Origin: an uncultured Fibrobacter sp.
GTDB taxonomy: Bacteria; Fibrobacterota; Fibrobacteria; Fibrobacterales; Fibrobacteraceae
Direction of reading: 5' to 3'
DNA: 24,870 nucleotides
NCBI RefSeq assembly: GCF_900316465.1
Contig: NZ_ONDD01000003.1
Coordinates: forward strand, 32,955 to 57,824
In this document: one piece after another, positions 8,168 to 14,536 of the stretch
Numbering within the stretch: position 1 is the first letter of the stretch
How the letters are laid out: each line of letters opens with the position of its first letter
Position numbers and translations under genes: made by a program
The notes under the pieces: generated by a model
What the model saw: the letters and a program-made list of their open reading frames with translations, nothing else
Told to the model about the DNA's origin: nothing
Database searches by the model: none

Positions 8168-8433
8168 GGGAACATCTCCTATAGTGTAAATCATAGCATT
8201 TTTGCCCCGAAAAGATGAATCTTTATTCAAAAAAAGTAAAAAAGTATGATTTTTACACAAATGTTCACTACAAATGGGGGTGCTTTTGAAAAAAAATGAA
8301 AAAAATGTATGTTTTTTATCCACAAAGCGGCATTTTGAAACTATTTTTAAGGTGCAAAATACGATATTAAGGGTAAGGTGCCGCATTTGCACCCGACTTT
8401 TGCTATTGTAAAGATAACAGAACTGAGGAAAAA
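8168..8433. promoter_or_regulatory. AT-rich divergent intergenic region with two inverted repeats
   Basis: This 266-bp gap between the divergent LRR and AIPR starts must hold both promoters. Two inverted repeats stand out. GTGTAAATCATA (8184-8195) pairs with TATGATTTTTACAC (8245-8258), on the LRR side. GGTGCAAA (8351-8358) pairs with TTTGCACC (8386-8393), on the AIPR side. A -10-like TATTGT lies at 8404-8409. No gene is visible. Promoter positions are not resolved. Confidence 0.5.
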
Positions 8434-10326
8434 ATGGAACTAACCAAATCGCAGGAACGCCGTCTAGCATTTGTGGCTAGCCTCTTGAGTCTCAATCCGA
8501 ACGATCCTACTGACAGAATTAAGGCACTCCGGCATCTAAACCTTGATGAAAACGGCTGCTTCCATGGTTTCCAATATTCCCAAGGCTTTATGGAATTCTT
8601 CATCTTCCTCGATGAAGACACTCCGCTCGAAAAGGTCGTTTCTCACCTGAATTCCGACCTCAAACAGCTCCAGATTGCCGTCTTCCGTACCAGCGACCCT
8701 CCTAATCCGTTCTTTATGTCGCTCCGCGAAGAAGCTGATCCTTGGGCTGTTAATAAGATTTCTGACGACGAAGAAGAGGAAGATTCCGATTCCCCGGCAA
8801 GTCGCCCCTACATGGAAACGCTCGAAATTACGGTGCTCCGTACTCGTGCGACCCGCGACATTACCGACTCCGAACTGGAACGTACCCTCAAGGACATGCG
8901 CCGCAAGCTCGGCATCTGGAAGAACGAAGTCAAGGCAAAGCTCGAAATTATTGCCGAACACGACGACTTGACCCGCGACTTCCGCAGCGCCGACGATAAG
9001 CTTGAAATCGTGATGGATTCCGATCCGCTCCACCTGACCTCCGATCACGGTGAATTGTTCCTCGGTTTCTGCCCGATTCGTACGATTTTTGACTACCACG
9101 TGAACTTGGGTAAGCGCCTCAAGACGAAGCACAATATGGCTATCGTCTCCAGTAACATCCGTACTTACCTCGGTAACCTCACTCACACGAATGCTGCTTT
9201 GATCGATGCCTTCCAGACCATGGAACGTAACGACGACCAGAACGTGAACGTGGATGACTTCCCGTTCCTGCACAACGGTATGACCCTTACCGGTGATGAC
9301 CTGCGCCTCAAGGAACGCGATGGCAAGAAGGTGCTCTATATTGAACGCCCGAAGATTATTAACGGTGCCCAGTCTCTGTTCACCTACGAACAGTACGCCA
9401 AGAAGAGCAAGAAGCCGGTGAACCCGCAGGTGCTCGTGAAGGTGGTGGTGCCGTATCCTGGTGCTGACAACTTCCTGAACCAGGTGACCATGGCTAACAA
9501 CCGTCAGAACCCGGTGTTCAGCTACCATCTGCGTGCTGCTGACGACCTGCAGTTCTTTATTTGGCAGCGTTACCAGGAAGAAGGCTTTACCTACGTTTAT
9601 AAGGATGGCGTGCGCCTCAAGGCACGTACCCGTAAGCTCGAAGTGCGTATGCGCCCCGAACTTGCCAAGACCCTCTTCATGATGGATGGCAAGCTCAGCG
9701 AATGCCGCTCCAGCGACTGCATTTTCGATAAGGAAACCCTGTACCAGCGTTGCTTCGGCGCGTTCGTGCGTGTGTCTCCGGATAAGGAACGCGATTTCGT
9801 TCGCAAGACCATCGCCTTCACCAAGGCATGGCAGCTCCTTAGCCGCTTGCCGATCAAGATCCGTCGCGTGACCCCGGGTAAGGGCGTGTCTATCGAAGCT
9901 AACGACGATAACCCGCTGACCCGTATCACCTGGAACGGCCGTCTCGAAGACAAGTTTATCTTCCGTAGCGCCGTGAAGGACCTGGTAGTGGCCCTCGCCC
10001 TTAAGCATTGGCTCATTTACGGTGATCCGATTCAGGACTTCGAATGGCTGGTTGAAAACGAACTCAACTTCAACGATTCCATCCTCAAGTATGCTTCCAA
10101 GATTTACACTGAAGACTTGAAGGGAATCCTGATTTCTGAATTCAAGGATAATCCGGCTTACTACGATACCATCACCACGATCGACAAGGATTCCGGTGAA
10201 TCCGTGGAACGTCGCCTGTGGAAGGGCTTTGCCAATACCGCAACTTACGACAAGATGATGGATCTTCTGTGCAAGAAGAACCGCACCTGGGAAAAGTGCC
10301 GCGGCGGTATCGAAGTATTCCTTTAA
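8434..10326 (+). CDS. AIPR-domain protein (abortive infection phage resistance family)
   Basis: A 630-residue protein whose middle part matches the AIPR pattern (Pfam family named after a phage-resistance protein). NIRTYLGN (241-248) stands in for the family's N-R-x-x-L-G element. FLHNGMTL (278-285) matches the NNGIT element, IINGAQSLFTYEQ (308-320) the IVNGxQT element, and ANNRQNPV (354-361) the NxQ element. An acidic linker (DDEEEEDSDS, 111-120) separates a unique N-terminal region from the core. No membrane segment or signal is seen, so it should be cytosolic. GAGG at 8425-8428 supports the start. A strong terminator follows, so it is monocistronic. Codon use is the same well-optimised type as in glmS and sprA, arguing against recent transfer. 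The family's biochemical activity is poorly defined, and a defence role here is inference. A housekeeping nucleic-acid role is the alternative. Confidence 0.8.
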   Translation: MELTKSQERRLAFVASLLSLNPNDPTDRIKALRHLNLDENGCFHGFQYSQGFMEFFIFLDEDTPLEKVVSHLNSDLKQLQIAVFRTSDPPNPFFMSLREEADPWAVNKISDDEEEEDSDSPASRPYMETLEITVLRTRATRDITDSELERTLKDMRRKLGIWKNEVKAKLEIIAEHDDLTRDFRSADDKLEIVMDSDPLHLTSDHGELFLGFCPIRTIFDYHVNLGKRLKTKHNMAIVSSNIRTYLGNLTHTNAALIDAFQTMERNDDQNVNVDDFPFLHNGMTLTGDDLRLKERDGKKVLYIERPKIINGAQSLFTYEQYAKKSKKPVNPQVLVKVVVPYPGADNFLNQVTMANNRQNPVFSYHLRAADDLQFFIWQRYQEEGFTYVYKDGVRLKARTRKLEVRMRPELAKTLFMMDGKLSECRSSDCIFDKETLYQRCFGAFVRVSPDKERDFVRKTIAFTKAWQLLSRLPIKIRRVTPGKGVSIEANDDNPLTRITWNGRLEDKFIFRSAVKDLVVALALKHWLIYGDPIQDFEWLVENELNFNDSILKYASKIYTEDLKGILISEFKDNPAYYDTITTIDKDSGESVERRLWKGFANTATYDKMMDLLCKKNRTWEKCRGGIEVFL

Positions 10327-10346
10327 TTGGCTTCTTAAAATCTTTG

Positions 10347-10379
10347 TAAGACTCCGTATTACACGGAGTCTTATTTTTT
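10347..10379 (+). terminator. Rho-independent terminator of the AIPR gene
   Basis: A perfect 11-bp stem (TAAGACTCCGT at 10347-10357, ACGGAGTCTTA at 10363-10373) has an ATTAC loop and is followed by six Ts. It lies 20 bp after the AIPR stop codon. Confidence 0.95.
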
Positions 10380-10470
10380 ATGCGACCAAAGAAATATGAG
10401 AACTCCAAAAGGAAAAGTAAGTCTTTGGTCGCCCTTCGTCTCAACAATAAGCTAATGCTTATTGCTTCGA
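10380..10470. other. Structured non-coding element: 11-bp inverted repeat plus adjacent 8-bp hairpin
   Basis: GCGACCAAAGA (10382-10392) and TCTTTGGTCGC (10422-10432) are perfect inverted copies 29 bp apart. Directly after, CAATAAGC (10445-10452) and GCTTATTG (10457-10464) form a perfect hairpin with a TAAT loop, flanked by CTTCGTC and CTTCGAC. The element lies in the 321-bp gene-free stretch 10327-10647 and has no long poly-T of its own. It could be a small RNA, a repeat family member or a mobile-element remnant. Nothing else recognisable is seen between 10470 and the promoter region. Confidence 0.5.
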
Positions 10471-10606
10471 CTCGGCAAAATGTAAGATGATGTACGACAT
10501 TGTTTTTGCGTGAGAATTAGGTCTTAGAAAAAGTGCAAAAAGTCGTGACTGGATTAACACGATTTTGAACACTTGTCTGTATATAAAACACTTTGTTCTA
10601 TTTGAT

Positions 10607-10645
10607 TATATATTTGGGATAGTGAATCAATTAAGGAGGATTTCA
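10607..10645 (+). promoter_or_regulatory. -10-like box and strong ribosome binding site of the first jelly-roll lipoprotein gene
   Basis: TATATATTT at 10607-10615 is a plausible -10 element; no matching -35 was found at normal spacing. AGGAGG at 10634-10639 lies eight bases before the ATG. The 12-base string AGGAGGATTTCA (10634-10645) recurs exactly before the paralogous gene (12545-12556). Confidence 0.5.
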
Positions 10646-10647
10646 CT

Positions 10648-12447
10648 ATGAGTTCTAAAAAGATTAACCTCAGAAAATCTCTTGCATTTGCAACTGTATC
10701 GACCTCCTTGGCGATGGTTGCGTGCGATTTTAGTGCCGATACAACCGTTCAGGCTTCGGACAGTCAGGTACCCGGCCCGTCGGCAGAATTGCCGGAAGGT
10801 GCTTTTTTCCAGGTGAATACGCTGGAAGATCTGCCGAACTGTACGCAGAGCCGTGAAGGCAAATCGGCCTACGTGAACATTAACAACTCTGTTTATCTCT
10901 GCTCCAATGAACGTTGGACTAAGGCAAACGTGAGCATTGATCCGATTGTTCCCCCGGAAGAAAGTTCTTCGAGCAGCGAAGAAATTTTCCCGGAAACATC
11001 AAGTAGCGGACTTGAGCCTCCTCCGCCACCTCAGCCGTTTACCACTTGCTTTACCCCTTGGTATGGTGCAAACGGTGATTACAGGATTGACACCGGCTTT
11101 GACGACGGCTCCGAAACTTCCGGTTATTGGTTCTCTTATAGCGATGACGCCGATGGCGGCATGTCGACCATTATTTGGCCAGTTGAACTCGGTAACGAGT
11201 ATGACGCTGATGCCATTGACCCGGTTGTCGATTACTGCGGAGGCCTCTGCGGTACCTATTACTTGAATCGTGGTACCTTGAGCTATGATCCGTTCGTTGG
11301 TGTCGGTTTCCATTTGGCTGGCTTCGGTATTGAAAATGGTATGGCCTCGGTGGTCGATGCCTCTAGCATGGGCGGCATTCGCATTACCTATGTGTCCGAT
11401 GCTGCTGCCGAACTGGAACTTGGCTTGGGCGAATATATGGATAGCATGCTCGGTTACGATCTCCCGACCGTAGCCCTCCCGAAGGCATCTTCCCCGGTCA
11501 CGAAGGTGTTTACCTGGGCTGATTTCAAGCAGCACGGTTGGGGAAAGAACAAGATTACCGGCGAAGAAGCCGCAAGAACGCTTGCTGTGATCAAGTTCAA
11601 GATTCAGGGTAAGACCGGTTCGATCGGTTTCTTCAACATCATGGCTATTGGCCCCTATGATGAATCTTGTTCCATTTATGTTCCGCCGACCCCGCGTTCT
11701 TCTTCGAGCTTTGTCCCGCCGGAACCCAAGTCTTCTAGCAGCTACTATGTGCCGTATAATAGCTTTGAAACCTGGTTCGGCTATGAAGGTGTTTACAAGA
11801 TTGAAACGGGTCTTGACGCCGGTGGAGAAGTTTCGGGTTACTGGTATGAATTCGGCGATGCTATTGATGGCGGTGAATCGAAGATCCTTTGGCCCGTTCC
11901 CAAGGGTAACGAATATGCCGATGACGCCATGGACCCGATTATTGATCATTGCGGTGGCGTTTGCGGAACCTACCAGCTTGAACAGGGCACAATGGTCTAC
12001 AATCCGTTTGTCGGCATAGCCTTTGATATTGCTGGTCCGGTAGATTGGGATGGCCCTGCAATTGCGGCTGACGCATCTAGCATGGGTGGCGTGTGCATAG
12101 CCTACACCTCTGACGCTGCTGTGAGCCTCGAAATGGGTCTCTCCGATGATAAGGAAGCTGAACTCGGTTACGATATTCCGTATGCAGCGCTCCCGAAGGC
12201 AACTTCCGTTGTGGTGAAGGATATCCCGTGGAGCAACTTCAAACAGGCTGGCTGGGGCAATGGTAAGATTACCGGTGAAGAGGCTGCTACGATGCTGAAG
12301 AGCATCCGCTTCAAGATTCAGGGTAAGGATGGTTCTACGGGTAGCTTCAACGTGATATCCGTGGGTGCCTTGGGCGGTGGCTGCTCCGCTAGCTACGTCG
12401 CTACTCCTCCTGTCATTTGGATGGATAAAGGTGTGAAAAACTGGTAG
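10648..12447 (+). CDS. Lipoprotein with two tandem jelly-roll (carbohydrate-binding-like) modules, copy 1
   Basis: A 599-residue predicted surface lipoprotein (signal with lipid Cys26 in LAMVACDF). Residues about 58-92 form a small domain with two cysteines (NCTQSREGKSAYV...YLCSNERWTK), a pattern I associate with Fibrobacter surface proteins. A Ser/Pro-rich linker (about 104-130) follows. Two homologous modules come next at about 134-341 and 372-579, joined by a Ser-rich linker. Each contains SGYWxxxxDxxDGG, a paired-Cys CGGxCGTY motif, DPFVGxxF/NPFVGxxF, DASSMGG, GYD(L/I)P, GWGxxKITGEEA and FKIQGKxGS. The order of motifs recalls the galactose-binding/CBM11-CIA30 jelly-roll fold, so glycan binding is inferred. 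No catalytic domain is visible. The ATG is fixed by AGGAGG eight bases upstream. A terminator separates it from its paralogue. Confidence 0.85.
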   Translation: MSSKKINLRKSLAFATVSTSLAMVACDFSADTTVQASDSQVPGPSAELPEGAFFQVNTLEDLPNCTQSREGKSAYVNINNSVYLCSNERWTKANVSIDPIVPPEESSSSSEEIFPETSSSGLEPPPPPQPFTTCFTPWYGANGDYRIDTGFDDGSETSGYWFSYSDDADGGMSTIIWPVELGNEYDADAIDPVVDYCGGLCGTYYLNRGTLSYDPFVGVGFHLAGFGIENGMASVVDASSMGGIRITYVSDAAAELELGLGEYMDSMLGYDLPTVALPKASSPVTKVFTWADFKQHGWGKNKITGEEAARTLAVIKFKIQGKTGSIGFFNIMAIGPYDESCSIYVPPTPRSSSSFVPPEPKSSSSYYVPYNSFETWFGYEGVYKIETGLDAGGEVSGYWYEFGDAIDGGESKILWPVPKGNEYADDAMDPIIDHCGGVCGTYQLEQGTMVYNPFVGIAFDIAGPVDWDGPAIAADASSMGGVCIAYTSDAAVSLEMGLSDDKEAELGYDIPYAALPKATSVVVKDIPWSNFKQAGWGNGKITGEEAATMLKSIRFKIQGKDGSTGSFNVISVGALGGGCSASYVATPPVIWMDKGVKNW

Positions 12448-12474
12448 TTTTTTAGGAGTTTCCTTACAGAAGCG

Positions 12475-12515
12475 GCTCCTGGTTGCATAAAGAATTTGCT
12501 TCCAGGAGCTTTTTT
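12475..12515 (+). terminator. Rho-independent terminator between the two jelly-roll lipoprotein genes
   Basis: GCTCCTGG (12475-12482) pairs perfectly with CCAGGAGC (12502-12509) across a 19-nt loop and is followed by six Ts (12510-12515). A -10-like GTATATATTAAT (12516-12527) starts immediately after. The next gene therefore probably has its own promoter. Confidence 0.85.
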
Positions 12516-12556
12516 GTATATATTAATAAGTGCTGAGTGTAAACAGGAGGATTTCA
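12516..12556 (+). promoter_or_regulatory. -10-like box and ribosome binding site of the second jelly-roll lipoprotein gene
   Basis: GTATATATTAAT (12516-12527) directly follows the terminator T-tract. AGGAGG (12545-12550) lies seven bases before the ATG, within the string AGGAGGATTTCA shared with the upstream paralogue. The -35 would overlap the terminator hairpin and is not recognised. Confidence 0.45.
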
Positions 12557-12557
12557 A

Positions 12558-14402
12558 ATGCGTGGGGATAAGCTTCTCAAAAAGGTGTTGCCTTTTACCG
12601 CTCTTTCGGCATCGCTTGCCATGGTGGCCTGCGATTTTGGTTCCAGTTCCAAGGAATCCCGAGATGACAATCCGGTGTTGCCGGAAAATTCAATTGGTGA
12701 CGGTTCTAATCCCGCAGTAGTTGAAACGGCTGAGGACTTGCTGAACTGTACCGCAAGCCGCGAAGGCAATATGGCTAAGGTGCTGAGCGAAAACGCCTTC
12801 TACGAGTGCGAGAATGGACGTTGGAGCAAGGTGACTGTTCCTGAGACGACGCCGAAAGACACCTCGTCAAATGATATTTCATCGAGTAGCGATTCGTCAA
12901 GTGAAACTTCTCCGAGCGGAAATTCTTCGGCTGGCGAAACCCAGATGTCTAGTTCCTCGACGAATTCGGACGTCTCGTCTATAAGATCGCCGCATTGCTT
13001 TGAACCTTGGAATGGTAACGACGGCGTAATCCGTATCATCACAGGCTATGATAACGGTACCGAAACCTCTGGCTACTGGTACACTTATGGTGACGATCCC
13101 GATGGGGGAATGTCCGTAATTACATGGCCGGTTGAAATGGACCCTCCTTATTTTGATGACATTGATCCGGTTATTGATCATTGCGGTGGCGTTTGTGGAA
13201 CATACATGCTCAGCAAGGGAACCCTGACGTATGACCCGTATGTCGGCTTGGGCTTTAACTTGGCAGGGGTCGATGACCCTCAGGGTAATGGGAACCCTGT
13301 GCCGGTCGATGCCTCGGCCATGGGTGGAATCATTGTGACCTATACCTCCGATATGCCAATCCGCCTTGAATTGGGACTTGGCGAAGCAAAAGACAAGGAG
13401 ATTGGTTACGACAATCCGTCTGTTTGGCTTTCGAAAACTACTACTCCGAATTATGCTGCGTTTACGTGGGATAAGTTCAAGCAAAATGGCTGGGGTTCGG
13501 TGAAAATTACGGGTGAAGAGGCGTCTAAAATTCTAGTCGCATTTCATTTCGTAATCCAGGGCAAGGACGGCGCGACGGGCGAGTTCAATATTATGAGTGT
13601 AGAAGCTTACAATCGTGGGGATTGTGCTGCTTTTGTGCCTCCCGTCTTTTCGTCCAGTTCTAAAGCTATGAGCTCTAGCAGCAGTAAACCTGCTTCTAGT
13701 TCCAGCAGTAGCAATGGGGCGTCTGTTGTCGTTAAACCGCATAGCTATTTTGAAACCTGGAACGGTGCCGAAGGTGTCGAACAAATTATTACGGGTTTTG
13801 ATACGGATATGCAAGATGGGGGCTATTGGTACGAATATAATGATTCCGAAGATGGCGGCAAGTCGTCTATTGCATGGCCGGTGACTCTGGGTAATGAATA
13901 TGATGAAAAGTCATTTCAGCCGGTAGTCGATGTTTGCGCAGGTGTTTGCGGAACGGTCCAGCTGAACGCGGGTGACTTGGTATATGATCCGTACGTAGGT
14001 ATTGGCTTTGACTTGGTCGGTCATGATGCAAATGGAAACCTTGTTTTGGCTGATGCCTCCGGCATGGGTGGCATATGCGTTGCATATTATTCGAATTTGC
14101 CGATTACGGTTGAAATGAGTCTTGGCGAGGAAAAAGACAAGGAACTTGGGTACGATATTCCGGTTGTCAAAATCCCCAAATCGTCTGCGTACGTTGTAAA
14201 GGAAATTCCCTGGAGTAAATTCCAACGGTCCGGTTGGGGAAGCGGCGAGAATGTTACGGGGGACGAGGCTGCCAAGACGCTCGGCTCGCTCAGGTTCAAA
14301 TTCCAGGGTAAGGATGGCGTTCTGGCTGACTTTAACATCGTATCGGTTGGCCCCTATCTTAATGGCAGCTGTAGCGTGATGCCGTTGCCTGTACTTCCTT
14401 AA
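12558..14402 (+). CDS. Lipoprotein with two tandem jelly-roll (carbohydrate-binding-like) modules, copy 2
   Basis: A 614-residue paralogue of the preceding gene with identical plan: lipoprotein signal (Cys25, SLAMVACDF), two-Cys domain (about 59-93; NCTASREGNMAKV...YECENGRWSK), and a long Ser/Thr-rich linker (about 100-145). Module 1 spans about 147-355, a poly-Ser linker about 365-386, and module 2 about 397-605. The modules share SGYWY/GGYWY, CGGVCGTY or CAGVCGTV, YDPYVGxGF, DASxMGG, KDKExGYD, GWGS and QGKDG with copy 1. Both genes therefore seem to derive from a module duplication followed by gene duplication. Glycan binding is inferred from the fold-like pattern. Codon choice in this copy looks less optimised than in copy 1, suggesting lower expression or later acquisition. 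No catalytic domain is seen. Confidence 0.85.
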   Translation: MRGDKLLKKVLPFTALSASLAMVACDFGSSSKESRDDNPVLPENSIGDGSNPAVVETAEDLLNCTASREGNMAKVLSENAFYECENGRWSKVTVPETTPKDTSSNDISSSSDSSSETSPSGNSSAGETQMSSSSTNSDVSSIRSPHCFEPWNGNDGVIRIITGYDNGTETSGYWYTYGDDPDGGMSVITWPVEMDPPYFDDIDPVIDHCGGVCGTYMLSKGTLTYDPYVGLGFNLAGVDDPQGNGNPVPVDASAMGGIIVTYTSDMPIRLELGLGEAKDKEIGYDNPSVWLSKTTTPNYAAFTWDKFKQNGWGSVKITGEEASKILVAFHFVIQGKDGATGEFNIMSVEAYNRGDCAAFVPPVFSSSSKAMSSSSSKPASSSSSSNGASVVVKPHSYFETWNGAEGVEQIITGFDTDMQDGGYWYEYNDSEDGGKSSIAWPVTLGNEYDEKSFQPVVDVCAGVCGTVQLNAGDLVYDPYVGIGFDLVGHDANGNLVLADASGMGGICVAYYSNLPITVEMSLGEEKDKELGYDIPVVKIPKSSAYVVKEIPWSKFQRSGWGSGENVTGDEAAKTLGSLRFKFQGKDGVLADFNIVSVGPYLNGSCSVMPLPVLP

Positions 14403-14459
14403 CGGCAAAGCGACTTCCTACAAACTACTTGCATCTTACTTATTTAAACAAAAATATAC

Positions 14460-14489
14460 AAATGGCGTTGACTATCTCGGCGCCATTTT
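14460..14489 (+). terminator. Probable terminator (or leader hairpin) between the lipoprotein and carboxyltransferase genes
   Basis: AAATGGCG (14460-14467) and CGCCATTT (14481-14488) form a perfect 8-bp stem with a 13-nt loop, and the run of Ts is only four long. It lies 57 bp after the lipoprotein stop and 48 bp before the next ATG. It could terminate the former or attenuate the latter. Confidence 0.5.
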
Positions 14490-14536
14490 CTAATTTTGGC
14501 TACGAAAATCTTACAAGTACAGGAGTTCTTTACATT

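Noticed and set aside
8168..8470. N-terminal extension of the LRR frame up to 8470
   Set aside because: The added part is AT-rich, Phe/Lys-rich, has no family similarity, overlaps the AIPR start, and there is a good ribosome binding site before the ATG at 8167.
8536..10008. 490-codon open frame antisense to the AIPR gene
   Set aside because: Same shadow effect. The sense strand carries the conserved AIPR motifs and a matched ribosome binding site and terminator.
10396..10455. A 19-residue open frame (MRTPKGKVSLWSPFVSTIS) inside the structured block
   Set aside because: No ribosome binding site, and it lies across the inverted repeat. Chance is the simplest explanation.
14429..14536. Upstream in-frame extension of the carboxyltransferase, including an ATG at 14462
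   Set aside because: It would translate the hairpin at 14460-14489, and the extra residues have no counterpart in the family. The ATG at 14537 fits the known N terminus.
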